A DNA stretch of 64,000 nt from Sulfitobacter brevis (GTDB lineage: Bacteria > Pseudomonadota > Alphaproteobacteria > Rhodobacterales > Rhodobacteraceae). A program made the position numbers and the translations under genes. Within the stretch, counting starts at the first letter, position 1, and each line of letters starts with the position of its first letter. Below the pieces are notes generated by a model. The model searched no databases and had not been told where the DNA came from. It saw only the letters and a program-made list of their open reading frames with translations. Positions 1 through 8,746 of this stretch are shown here, in pieces. The DNA is taken from assembly GCF_900112755.1 (NCBI RefSeq), contig NZ_FOMW01000007.1:179512-243511 (forward strand). The letters run 5' to 3'.

Positions 1-1407
1 GGCGACCTCCCAACCCTCGTAGTTCTTCCAGTCCGACAGGAAGGGCTGGTAAAATGCGGTAGTATAGCGGTCTTGGGTGTGTTGGATACCAAAGAAATGC
101 CCCGTGCTGCCCACGGATTTAATCGCATCCAAGGCGATCTCGTCGGGGCCTGTCGCGCAAATCTCGGGCTCCATATAGCGTTGGATTTGCTGTAGAACCT
201 CGCAGTCCATAATGAACTTTTCGGGGCTGGCAATCAGCCCACCCTCCAGCCAGCCTGCCGCGTGATAGACCATATTGGTGCCCGACTGCACCGCCGCCCA
301 AAGCGAATTGGAGGTTTCCCACATCGCTTGGCCGTCCGGCACGTTCGCGGCACAGACCCCGGAAGACCGCAGCGGAAGGTTATAGAACCGCGCCAACTGC
401 CCCGTCATCTGCGTGGCGCGCATATACTCGGGCGTGCCAAAGGCGGGTGCGCCGGTTTTCATATCAACGTTCGAGGTAAATGTGCCGATCGCACAGGGAC
501 AGCCGGGGCGGATGATCTGCGCCAGCACCACCGCACAGAGTGCTTCGGCCAAAGACTGCGCCACGGCGCCCGACATGGTAACAGGCGCCATCGCACCGGC
601 CAGCGTGAACGGCGTGACCACCAGCCCCTGCCCACGCCGCGCCAGCCGCATCCAGCCATCCATCATCGGGAAGTCATGTTTTAGCGGCGAGGTAGAGTTG
701 ATGTTGGTGTACATGCGCGGGCTCGCGTCAAATTCCTCATGGGTGAGCCCCCCCGCGATGCGGACCATCTCCATCACATCTTCGACCCGCTCGCGGCCCA
801 GCGAATAGGCATGCATTACCTTGTCGGTGAGCGTCAGCTTGTCATAAAGCACGTCAAGATGCCGGACGCTGGCATGAATATCGCAAGGCTCGACCGGATA
901 GCCGCCGGCAAAATGGATGCAGTTGAAGTACTGGGTCAGCCGCAGCAGATCCTTGCACATCTCGCGGGTGCCGGGGACCTTCCTACCGATCGCCATATCC
1001 CAATAGTTGGGCGGAGAGGAGACATTGCCAAACAGCAGGTTCTTACCGCCAACGGTAATCTTTCGGTCAAGATTGCGCGGGGTCAGGGTGAACTCGGACG
1101 GGGCTTTGGCGATCATCTCCATGACAAAATCGCGCCCCATGCGGACGTTCTCACCATCCACAGTACAGCCTGCCTTGCGCAGGATATCCAGCGCCTCGGG
1201 GTTCAGGAATTCGATGCCGATCTCTTCAAGTATCCGCATCGCGCCATCATGGATCGCTTCGACGCCTGCCTCGTCCAGCGGCTCGGTCGGGCGATCGATA
1301 TTGACGGGGGGCTTCCACGGCATTTGCTCGATCACCGAGGTGCCACGGCGATCCTTGGCACCGGCGCGGCCGCCATGGCGGGTTCTGCGAAGGGGGACAT
1401 CGGTCAT
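1..1407 (-). CDS. Trimethylamine methyltransferase family protein (MttB superfamily, non-pyrrolysine), 3' end missing
   Basis: The frame is open from an ATG at 1407 to the window edge, giving 469 codons of a family usually a little over 500 residues long, so only the C-terminus is missing. A good Shine-Dalgarno (CAGGAG) lies just upstream. The translation matches the MttB superfamily TIM-barrel corrinoid methyltransferases. No in-frame TAG occurs in the visible part, so it belongs to the widespread group without pyrrolysine. Characterised members of that group (MtgB type) demethylate quaternary amines such as glycine betaine rather than trimethylamine. No corrinoid protein or methyl-accepting partner gene is visible, so the substrate remains open. 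Confidence 0.85.
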   Translation of the reverse strand, partial: MTDVPLRRTRHGGRAGAKDRRGTSVIEQMPWKPPVNIDRPTEPLDEAGVEAIHDGAMRILEEIGIEFLNPEALDILRKAGCTVDGENVRMGRDFVMEMIAKAPSEFTLTPRNLDRKITVGGKNLLFGNVSSPPNYWDMAIGRKVPGTREMCKDLLRLTQYFNCIHFAGGYPVEPCDIHASVRHLDVLYDKLTLTDKVMHAYSLGRERVEDVMEMVRIAGGLTHEEFDASPRMYTNINSTSPLKHDFPMMDGWMRLARRGQGLVVTPFTLAGAMAPVTMSGAVAQSLAEALCAVVLAQIIRPGCPCAIGTFTSNVDMKTGAPAFGTPEYMRATQMTGQLARFYNLPLRSSGVCAANVPDGQAMWETSNSLWAAVQSGTNMVYHAAGWLEGGLIASPEKFIMDCEVLQQIQRYMEPEICATGPDEIALDAIKSVGSTGHFFGIQHTQDRYTTAFYQPFLSDWKNYEGWEVA

Positions 1408-1522
1408 GTGACTCTCCTGAAGCTTGGCTCTCAGGAGGCCTCAACTCAGCGAGGCTGGCCTTTCCATTCGCGACGAGATCTGTCGCTTTCCGTGCACCTG
1501 ACGGTTTTGCCCGCAGCGACGC

Positions 1523-2224
1523 CTAGCGCCCGAGCGAGTCGAGCCACTGCGGCAGATGGCCAATGTCTGGTAGGACGACATCGGCATGCGGGGCGAGATC
1601 ATCGTGACCCGCGAGGCCGGTCAGCACAGCAATCGCCGTCATTCCCGCGGCGCGTCCGGCGTGCAAGTCATGGGTGCTGTCCCCGACCATGGCGATGGTT
1701 GAGGGCTCAAGCCCCGTCTGTGCGGCAAATGCCAGCATCTGCCCGGGCGAAGGTTTGCCCCCATGTCCAGAATCCGATCCGGCAATGAAATCGAAGAGTT
1801 CGGTCACCCCAGCTGCCGCCAGATGGGCGCGTGCAGGGGCCTCTGCATCATTGGTCGCAACCCCGAGCTTGAGCCCGCGATCTCGCAATCCGCTCAAGAG
1901 TGCGGTCAGCGGCACCGCTTCGCGTTGTGGTGCGGCGGCGGCTTCGGCGTTCAGCACTGCCATGAGCGCCGGCTTTGAAATATTCGGAAAATGCGGCATC
2001 AGTACCGCAGCGATTTGATCAGGTGTGCCCGCAATCACAATGCTGTCGCGCGCAAATTTTCCGGTGGTCAGATTAAATCCGATCAACGCGCCAGTCTGTG
2101 TGGCTTTTACGCGGTCGCCGTCAGCAAGGCGCAGTAAGAACGCCTGCGCCCAAGCCTCCCAAGTCGCGGCGAAATCGAAAAGCGTGCCGTCCTTGTCGAA
2201 GAGAAGGCCCTTGATTTGGGTCAT
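1523..2224 (-). CDS. HAD-family hydrolase, phosphoglycolate phosphatase-like
   Basis: A 233-residue haloacid dehalogenase superfamily phosphatase. The sequence shows motif I FDKDGT (residues 9-14, nucleophile Asp10 and general acid Asp12), a motif II region VATND, a motif III Lys in GGKPSP and motif IV GDSTHD. The fold and length resemble Gph-type phosphoglycolate phosphatases, but the cap domain does not reveal the substrate. The ATG at 2224 overlaps the stop of the upstream DUF3572 gene as ATGA, which supports this start over a TTG two codons upstream. The two genes are therefore probably translationally coupled. Confidence 0.85.
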   Translation of the reverse strand: MTQIKGLLFDKDGTLFDFAATWEAWAQAFLLRLADGDRVKATQTGALIGFNLTTGKFARDSIVIAGTPDQIAAVLMPHFPNISKPALMAVLNAEAAAAPQREAVPLTALLSGLRDRGLKLGVATNDAEAPARAHLAAAGVTELFDFIAGSDSGHGGKPSPGQMLAFAAQTGLEPSTIAMVGDSTHDLHAGRAAGMTAIAVLTGLAGHDDLAPHADVVLPDIGHLPQWLDSLGR

Positions 2225-2505
2225 GTCCAATTCACCTGCTCGCCGCCCGGCAACGCCGTGCGTGCAACCATGATCCGGTCGTAGGGAACCTTGATATCAT
2301 CGCAAAACGCCATCAGCCATGCGTCATCCATCATCAAAAAATCTAGCACCGCACCGAGAAACACTGGATCCCCGATCCGCGCCCGCAGATCATCTTCGGA
2401 CGCACCGGTGGCATTCAGGAACACAGGCAGGAGATCATCGTTTCCGGCAAGCCAGCCCAGCGCTTGCAAGGCCAATGTTTCAGCGGATTCTTGCGTAGAG
2501 CGCAT
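2221..2505 (-). CDS. DUF3572 domain-containing protein
   Basis: A 94-residue acidic helical protein matching the alphaproteobacterial DUF3572 family. A conserved ALGWLAG segment lies near the N-terminus and a DDAWLM segment in the middle. The function is unknown. Its stop overlaps the ATG of the HAD phosphatase, so the pair forms a short leftward operon. There is no signal peptide or membrane segment, so it is probably cytoplasmic. The region between its start and the divergent diguanylate cyclase gene is about 96 bp and must hold both promoters. Confidence 0.8.
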   Translation of the reverse strand: MRSTQESAETLALQALGWLAGNDDLLPVFLNATGASEDDLRARIGDPVFLGAVLDFLMMDDAWLMAFCDDIKVPYDRIMVARTALPGGEQVNWT

Positions 2506-2601
2506 TTTGGAGGTCCATCACCACAGGCGTCGAAACACTTTGTTAACCAATAGCGACAAAACTACGGCGTAGAAGAAAGTATCCTTTAAAAAGGTGTCGT
2601 C

Positions 2602-4005
2602 GTGCAAGGCAAAATCCTGATCGTAGATGGGATCACCACAAACCGGATTGCGCTCAAGGTCAAACTGGCCTGCGCTTATTATTCGGTCATCCAAGCCACC
2701 TCCTTGGCGGAGGCGGTTACTTCTGCGCGCAAATCCCCCCCCGACTTGATCATCACATCGCTTACCTTGCCTGACGGCTCTGCCGCCGATCTATGCCGCC
2801 GATTGTCAGCCTCTATTAAAACCGCGAGCCTGCCGGTGCTGGCTATCGGTCCAGACCCCAGTGAGGAGACCAGAATTGCGACGCTCGCCGCCGGCGCGGA
2901 AGACGTCATGCACACCCCGATTGACGATTTGCTATTGCTGGGTCGAATACGCAGCCTGATCAGGGCGCATAACACTGCGCTGGAATGGCACATGCGCGAT
3001 GATACAAGCCGCGCCCTGGGGCTGTCGGAACCTGCCGCCGAGTTTGGTCCGGCGGGCAGTTGTTGTTTGATCGGCCCTGATCTGGGCAAGCTCAAAGCCT
3101 GGGCGATCACCTTGCGGCCCTTGATTCATTTGAAACTGACGCAGGCCTTGCCCGAACACGCGGGCAAGCGGAGCGACGCCAGCACGCCACCGGACATCTA
3201 TGTTTTGGTGGTGCCGGGAGAGCCTGAGAAAGATGCTGCTACCTTGCGGCTGATCTCCGCACTGCGGGCCAGTCCGCACACGCGCCATGCGGGGATACTG
3301 GTATTACAGACCAAAACGGACCCCGCATTGGCCGCGAATGCACTGGATCTCGGAGCCGATGATCTGATGACCGACGGTTTTGCCCCGGCTGAGTTGGCAC
3401 TACGGCTCAAAGCGATGTTGCGGCGCAAGCGCATGGGCGAGCAATTGCGGGCCACGGTTCGGACAGGTTTGAGGGCAGCCATTTCGGATCCACTGACCGG
3501 ACTGCACAACCGGCGCTATGCGATGCCGCATCTGGCCCGGATTGCTGAGCACGCACAAACCACCGGTCGCCCCTATGCCGTGATGGTTGCGGATCTGGAT
3601 CACTTTAAACGGATTAATGATGACTACGGGCACGCTGCCGGAGATGCTGTTTTGATAGAGGTAGCAGCGCGGTTGCGCGGCGCGCTGAGGGCGGTCGATA
3701 TGGTCGCCCGCATTGGCGGCGAGGAATTTATGATTGTAATGCCGGGCACCACGCCTAAAACCGCGCAGACCATCGCGATCAGGCTCTGCAATTCCATCGG
3801 TCATGATGCCTTCAAGCTTCCGGGGCGCATCGGAGCCATCAATGTTACGGTAAGCATTGGCATGGCTATTAGCCACCAACTCACGACCGCGCGGCACGCG
3901 CATGATCTTTCAGGTGTGACGCTGCTGGCGGAGGCCGATAAAGCGCTTTATTCCGCGAAGGTGCATGGGCGCAATCGGGTAACCTTCGGCCGCCCTGCTG
4001 CCTAA
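2602..4005 (+). CDS. PleD-like diguanylate cyclase with degenerate receiver domains
   Basis: A 467-residue protein with the PleD layout: receiver domain (about 1-120), receiver-like adaptor (about 150-275) and GGDEF domain (about 293-460). The cyclase part looks active, with GGEEF near residue 371 and an inhibitory RxxD site (RAVD) five residues before it. The first receiver aligns without gaps to Caulobacter PleD, but its key positions are changed: Asp10 is Gly, the phospho-acceptor Asp53 is Ser, Thr83 is Gly and Lys105 is Thr. It should make c-di-GMP but probably cannot be controlled by phosphorylation. It starts with GTG. No divK or kinase gene is adjacent. Confidence 0.87.
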   Translation: MQGKILIVDGITTNRIALKVKLACAYYSVIQATSLAEAVTSARKSPPDLIITSLTLPDGSAADLCRRLSASIKTASLPVLAIGPDPSEETRIATLAAGAEDVMHTPIDDLLLLGRIRSLIRAHNTALEWHMRDDTSRALGLSEPAAEFGPAGSCCLIGPDLGKLKAWAITLRPLIHLKLTQALPEHAGKRSDASTPPDIYVLVVPGEPEKDAATLRLISALRASPHTRHAGILVLQTKTDPALAANALDLGADDLMTDGFAPAELALRLKAMLRRKRMGEQLRATVRTGLRAAISDPLTGLHNRRYAMPHLARIAEHAQTTGRPYAVMVADLDHFKRINDDYGHAAGDAVLIEVAARLRGALRAVDMVARIGGEEFMIVMPGTTPKTAQTIAIRLCNSIGHDAFKLPGRIGAINVTVSIGMAISHQLTTARHAHDLSGVTLLAEADKALYSAKVHGRNRVTFGRPAA

Positions 4006-4364
4006 GGCGCGGTGCGCGGTTTAAATCGCGGTTTGTGGACCAAAGCCTGTCACCGCGCGATGCTGCGCCGACCATTAACAACCTTCGTTCTTTATATACG
4101 TTTTGGAGCTTAACTCCTTAGCTTAACGAGAAACAACCCAAGGTTGACTGCACTAAATCCTTGTGAAACTGTGTGACTACAATTTCTTCGACTGTCTTGC
4201 GGACACCGTAGACATTCATCATGGTTAACTATTCGTTCTGCCCACAGAATCCTCCGCGCAGCTTGCCAATGGCAATCGCTTGCTTTGCCTAACCTTGCCG
4301 TCCACATCTGATTAAACCCAACCGACATGCCTAAACGAAGCCGTCTCAGAGGACAGTTGTTTCC
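4006..4364. other. Intergenic region without a recognised gene
   Basis: This is 359 bp between the diguanylate cyclase gene and the EamA transporter gene. It is more AT-rich than its surroundings. I found no ORF with family similarity, no clear intrinsic terminator and no recognised RNA family. It must hold the transporter promoter, but I see no convincing paired -35/-10 elements. Confidence 0.5.
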
Positions 4365-5291
4365 ATGATTTCCGATCGCCCACTCCTAGGTATCACCCTT
4401 ATGATGGGCTTTTGTATTGTCGCTCCGATGGGGGATGCGGTGGCAAAGATGCTGGGTGCGTCGATCCCTTTGGGCGAAGTGATCTTTGTCCGTTTTGCAG
4501 TTCAGGTCCTCATTCTGGCACCGCTGGTCTGGCGTTCAAACCGCGTGTGGAGAATGAGCGGGCGGGTGCTGGCGCTGACATGGTTCCGCACCGTTCTGCA
4601 TATCATCGGCATCGCGGCAATGTTTACCGCGCTCAAATATCTACCCTTGGCCGACGCGGTGGCGATTGTTTTTGTCATGCCGTTTTTCATGCTGATCCTC
4701 GGGCATTACGTCTTGCACGAAGAGGTCGGGTATCGCCGCATGATCGGCTGCCTTGTCGGGTTTATCGGCACGCTTCTGGTCGTCCAGCCGAGCTTTTCCG
4801 AGGTCGGCTGGCCCGCGCTCTTGCCCGTGTTGGTCGCGGCGAACTTCTCTGTTTTTATGTTGGTCACCCGCAAGATCGCGCGAGAGACCGATCCGATTGG
4901 CCTGCAGGCGGTCAGCGGCGTTATGGCGCTGGCCTTGGTCGTGCCCGCGCTGTGGATCGGCAACGGGCTCGACCTTGCGCCCTTGCAGATTATCCAGCCG
5001 AATGCAGCAGAATGGGGGCTCTTGATTGCCATCGGCGCCCTCGGCTCGATCGCACATCTTTTGATGACATGGTCGTTGCGCTATGCGCCCAGTGCCACGC
5101 TGGCCCCGATGCAGTACCTCGAAATTCCTATCGCCACATTGATCGGCTTTGTTGTGTTTCAGGACCTGCCCAACGGGCTTGCGGCCCTTGGCATCGTGAT
5201 CACGATGGGGGCTGGCCTCTATATCATACTGCGCGAGCGGGCCATTGCGCGCGGCCTGACAGTGTCAGCTGCGCAGCAAGCGGCCGAATAA
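4365..5291 (+). CDS. DMT-superfamily transporter (EamA domain)
   Basis: A 308-residue inner-membrane protein with about ten hydrophobic segments arranged as two EamA repeats, typical of the drug/metabolite transporter superfamily. Family members export metabolites or amino-acid-like compounds, and the substrate cannot be read from the sequence. The start is an ATG with a weak upstream AGAGGA. The last 68 bp overlap the 3' end of the convergent thiN gene, so the two reading frames share coding DNA on opposite strands. Confidence 0.87.
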   Translation: MISDRPLLGITLMMGFCIVAPMGDAVAKMLGASIPLGEVIFVRFAVQVLILAPLVWRSNRVWRMSGRVLALTWFRTVLHIIGIAAMFTALKYLPLADAVAIVFVMPFFMLILGHYVLHEEVGYRRMIGCLVGFIGTLLVVQPSFSEVGWPALLPVLVAANFSVFMLVTRKIARETDPIGLQAVSGVMALALVVPALWIGNGLDLAPLQIIQPNAAEWGLLIAIGALGSIAHLLMTWSLRYAPSATLAPMQYLEIPIATLIGFVVFQDLPNGLAALGIVITMGAGLYIILRERAIARGLTVSAAQQAAE

Positions 5292-5916
5292 ACCGTCGCG
5301 AGACGATCAATAGCATTCCAGCCCGCTCCATCCGCAGGGTCACCGGCCCGGTGGCGCGATTTGAGGTGCCCACAAACGTCCCCGCCGCAAAATCCAGCCC
5401 GTCGATCGGCCACTCCAAACCTGTGCTGGCGCCTTGCGTCTGCACCAAGGGAAACAGCGAGACCACGTCCCCTACAACGCAGGGGATGGTGATCCGGGGG
5501 GGGGCCAGCAGGACAATCTCGTGATCCGCGAGCAAGATGCAGGGCTGCTGCGCCTGCGCCAGTAAACTGTGGAACGCCGCAAGCTGGTGATCCACCCGTC
5601 CCCCCGTAAAGCCGACGCCGATCACAAGTGGCGCGTCGATCCGCGTCAGCGCCTTTTCAAAGTCGGTTGTTGCCTGCTCTGCCACCCGATGCTGGCGTTC
5701 TGCAGGGATTCGCGCGAGAATGTCCTGCGGAATCGAGTCGAAGTCACCGATTACAGCAACAGGGTCGATCCCCGCTGCCAAAGCCAGTGCCACACCGCCG
5801 TCCGCCGCGACACATTGTGGGGCAAACCCTACTATTTCTTGAAGATCGGCAGATGTCGCCTGCCCCCCGCCAACGAGAGTAACTGGATCCGTGCTGTGAA
5901 CAATCTTATGAGACAT
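5224..5916 (-). CDS. thiN: Thiamine diphosphokinase
   Basis: A 230-residue thiamine pyrophosphokinase, which transfers pyrophosphate from ATP to thiamine to make the cofactor thiamine diphosphate. Family hallmarks are the AADGG segment, GDFDS, the TTDFEKAL motif and GGRVDH. The length is near the family norm. I chose ATG 5916; a TTG two codons upstream is the alternative. The 3' end overlaps the convergent EamA gene by 68 bp. No other thiamine genes are nearby, so it is probably a stand-alone salvage step. Confidence 0.88.
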   Translation of the reverse strand: MSHKIVHSTDPVTLVGGGQATSADLQEIVGFAPQCVAADGGVALALAAGIDPVAVIGDFDSIPQDILARIPAERQHRVAEQATTDFEKALTRIDAPLVIGVGFTGGRVDHQLAAFHSLLAQAQQPCILLADHEIVLLAPPRITIPCVVGDVVSLFPLVQTQGASTGLEWPIDGLDFAAGTFVGTSNRATGPVTLRMERAGMLLIVSRRFIRPLAAQLTLSGRAQWPARAV

Positions 5917-6053
5917 CGACAATTACCGTCATTTTGAGAAACAGATCACAATCTCGCCTTGAAATGATACCCTTGCTGGCACAGTTTCGGACCGCTTTGG
6001 ACTTGGACAACGTGGTAAACGGTTAGGTGCAAACCGCAGAGGACGAGCATCCG

Positions 6054-8405
6054 ATGATGAGTAATAACAAAATCCTGACGGTCTCCTATGGCACGTTCTC
6101 GTGTACGCTGGAAGGCTTTGACGATTCCTTCGGGACCATGAAAGCGATTGCGGAGTATTTCCGCGATCTGGCTTCCGATGACCGATATTTTGGCGCAGAG
6201 CCGCCGCAACCCGACGCAGAAATGCTGGCAAGGATTGCACAGAAAGAAATTTCGCGGCGCGTCGAGGCGCGCCACCACGATGGAAAAATCCACCTGAGTG
6301 CGATGGATGATGGTCCCCGAGCAGCGCAGTCTTCACCTGTTGCACTTGAACAAGGCACGCTCGCGGCACCGACAGCCGCTGCAGTCGCTCCTCAGGTTTC
6401 CGAGGATGTGGCGCAAGCGCCCGTTGCCTCCCCCGCCGAAACAGCACCGGCCCCAGTCGCCGAGGTTGCACCAAAGGCCGAAGAGCAAGCCGACGACGCC
6501 GCCGTCCTTATGGATGTGCCCGAAGCTGCTGCGACCCCTGACGCCGCATTCGTGGCTGAGGCCCCGGCGCAACCTGTCGAAGCTAAACTCGCCGAAGCCG
6601 TAGTTGCAGAAGAGATCGCCGAAGCGCCCGAAGTTGAAGGTGATGCATTCTTTGCAGCCTCCACCGCAGCCGCGACCGTCGATGAAGAAATCGAAGATGA
6701 CATTGAAGACGATGTGCCTGTCGCTGACGCAGTCTCCGAGGCTGCAATCGACGAACCAGCCCCTGTCGCAGCGCCTAAAGACGACAGCATTGCCGCCAAG
6801 CTTCAGCGCATCCGCGCCGTTGTCGCCCAGCATGACGCTGTCGAAGATGACAGCGGTTATGACGAAGATGAGCATGCCCAGGCCGATGACGTACCAGCAG
6901 CGGTATCAGATGCAGTCACCGAAGCGCGCGCCGACATCGAAGACGCAATGGAAGCGGATGATGCCGCCGATATGTGGATCGACGATGGTGATGACGCAGA
7001 AAATGGCGAAGACGATATTGCCGCGATCCTTGGCCGCCTTGAAGCGGGCAACGATGCTGACGAAAGCGAAGATCTGAATGCTGAAGCGGGCGATTCCGAA
7101 GCTGATGTTGCTGAAGTTGACGGGGCCGACGCAGAAGAAAACGATGCCGACGACAGTGCAGATGAACTGGCTGATCTTATCGCCGCGACATCGGACAACA
7201 TGTTTGAAGATAAAGCCGACGTCAGTGACAGCCCCGAGGTCGCCTCTGCTGATGAGACTGTTTCGAAGGTAGCGACGGCCAGCGACGATCTGCAAATCAC
7301 GCCGCGTGCCCGCGTTATCAAGGTAAAGCGCGTTGACCTGCAAGCGGCCATCGCAAGTGGCAATCTGGAAGAGTATGACGACACGGCCACTGCAGAAGAA
7401 AAGCCCGAGGCACCTGCGCCCCAGTCCTCTGGCCGCAACCGTCCGTCGACGCTGTCTGCGGAGCAGGAAGCTGATCTGGCCCGCGATCTGGCAGCACTCG
7501 AAGCCGAGTTAGGCGATTTCGAAGACGAAGCGGAAGATGTGATGATCTCCGGCGAAGATTCGATCTTTGCCGAAAACGAGAATGACGCTGCTCTGTTCGC
7601 TTCGGACGAAGAAGAAGCCGAGGTCGAAGATCAGATTGAGATGGAAGATGCAGCCGTTGAGGCGGATGAAGTTGCAGCGCAAAGCGCCGAAGCTTCGGAC
7701 GACGAGACGCCGGCCCGCAGTATTCTGCCTTCAATCGACGACGAGCAAAGCACAGCGGTAACCCGTTTGATGGCCGAAAGTGACCACCAGATGGACGAGC
7801 CTGAAAGTGCAACCCGCCGGAATGCGTTTGCGCATCTGCGTGCCGCTGTTGCCGCGAAGAAGGCCGACGTGGCCATGGGGGCTCCTGCCGAAGATGGCAA
7901 AGGCGACGACGACTACCGCAGCGATCTGGCCGATGTGGTGCGTCCGCGCCGCCCTGTCAGCTCCGTCAGCCGTACCGAGCGTCCCGCCGACAAACGCCCT
8001 GCCCCGCTCAAGCTGGTTGCGGCACAACGCATCGACGTGGACCACCCGCGCAATGCAGGACCGATCCGCCCGCGCCGTGTAGCCGCTGTGCAAGATGTGG
8101 CCCCGACAATCGAGGGCGAAAGCTTTGCGGATTTCGCAGCCGAAATGGGCGCGACAAAGTTGCCCGAGCTTCTTGAAGCCGCCGCCGCCTATATGTCGTT
8201 TGTTGAAGGTCGTGAGCAGTTTTCACGCCCGCAGCTGATGTCGAAAGTCCGTCAGGCCGGACCGGATGAAGGTTTTAGCCGTGAAGACGGTCTGCGTTCG
8301 TTCGGTCAGCTTTTGCGGGCTGGCAAGATCGAGAAAATCAAAGGCGGTCGGTTCACTGTGTCCGAGGATATCGGATTTCGTCCGGATCACCGCGCTGCGG
8401 GCTGA
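6054..8405 (+). CDS. Very acidic protein of unknown function with conserved ends
   Basis: This encodes about 783 residues from ATG 6054, which has GAGGA about 11 nt upstream. A GTG at 6027 would add nine residues. The protein has three parts: a compact N-terminal domain (about 1-85), a roughly 550-residue linker very rich in Asp, Glu and Ala, and a C-terminal part with a basic proline-rich stretch followed by about 100 ordered residues that could form a winged helix. There is no signal peptide or membrane segment. I do not recognise a characterised family. Similar proteins are, as far as I recall, hypothetical in Rhodobacteraceae. A strong terminator follows directly, so the gene appears to be monocistronic. 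Confidence 0.75.
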   Translation: MMSNNKILTVSYGTFSCTLEGFDDSFGTMKAIAEYFRDLASDDRYFGAEPPQPDAEMLARIAQKEISRRVEARHHDGKIHLSAMDDGPRAAQSSPVALEQGTLAAPTAAAVAPQVSEDVAQAPVASPAETAPAPVAEVAPKAEEQADDAAVLMDVPEAAATPDAAFVAEAPAQPVEAKLAEAVVAEEIAEAPEVEGDAFFAASTAAATVDEEIEDDIEDDVPVADAVSEAAIDEPAPVAAPKDDSIAAKLQRIRAVVAQHDAVEDDSGYDEDEHAQADDVPAAVSDAVTEARADIEDAMEADDAADMWIDDGDDAENGEDDIAAILGRLEAGNDADESEDLNAEAGDSEADVAEVDGADAEENDADDSADELADLIAATSDNMFEDKADVSDSPEVASADETVSKVATASDDLQITPRARVIKVKRVDLQAAIASGNLEEYDDTATAEEKPEAPAPQSSGRNRPSTLSAEQEADLARDLAALEAELGDFEDEAEDVMISGEDSIFAENENDAALFASDEEEAEVEDQIEMEDAAVEADEVAAQSAEASDDETPARSILPSIDDEQSTAVTRLMAESDHQMDEPESATRRNAFAHLRAAVAAKKADVAMGAPAEDGKGDDDYRSDLADVVRPRRPVSSVSRTERPADKRPAPLKLVAAQRIDVDHPRNAGPIRPRRVAAVQDVAPTIEGESFADFAAEMGATKLPELLEAAAAYMSFVEGREQFSRPQLMSKVRQAGPDEGFSREDGLRSFGQLLRAGKIEKIKGGRFTVSEDIGFRPDHRAAG

Positions 8406-8428
8406 TCTCATCCATTTTGGATAGAAAC

Positions 8429-8463
8429 AAAAACGGCGGCACCTGAAAGTGCCGCCGTTTTTA
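8429..8463 (+). terminator. Intrinsic terminator after the acidic-protein gene
   Basis: A perfect 14-bp stem (8429-8442 with 8449-8462) with a 6-nt loop. The stem is GC-rich in the middle and flanked by A and T runs, so it can terminate in both directions. It separates the rightward acidic-protein gene from the leftward DUF2842/purA pair. Confidence 0.92.
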
Positions 8464-8515
8464 TATGTGCCGCGCTGAGAAAGGCGCGCGCCATACGATC
8501 GCGCCTTAGTCGGCT

Positions 8516-8746
8516 TTAGATATCATCGCGCGGCGCGTCAGGATCGGCCTGACCGATACCGCGAAAGATGAATTTGAACGGGACCGCCCAAACAATCCCC
8601 AGCACGACAAAAATGCCAAGCTGGAGAAGGAAAGAAGGCCGTTCAAACAGTTCGATCACCGTCACAACAGCAACGATATAGACCGGCAGGCCGACCAGCA
8701 GGATGAACAGCGCCCACCGACGGCGGGCCTTGTAGCTAAGCGCCAT
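8516..8746 (-). CDS. DUF2842 domain-containing membrane protein
   Basis: A 76-residue protein with two hydrophobic segments, matching the alphaproteobacterial DUF2842 family of unknown function. The N-terminus is short and basic before the first membrane span, and the C-terminal tail is acidic. The ATG at 8746 shares one base with the purA stop (TGATG), indicating coupled translation from the purA message. An extension to 8821 would run into purA and lacks family similarity. Confidence 0.82.
   Translation of the reverse strand: MALSYKARRRWALFILLVGLPVYIVAVVTVIELFERPSFLLQLGIFVVLGIVWAVPFKFIFRGIGQADPDAPRDDI

Noticed and set aside
739..1788. A 349-codon open frame antisense to the MttB-family gene and the HAD gene
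   Set aside because: Both real genes on the minus strand are well supported; this frame spans their boundary without a function.
7000..7800. Repetitive Asp/Glu codons as a possible DNA repeat
   Set aside because: The repetition is only at amino acid composition level; no repeat unit recurs at DNA level.
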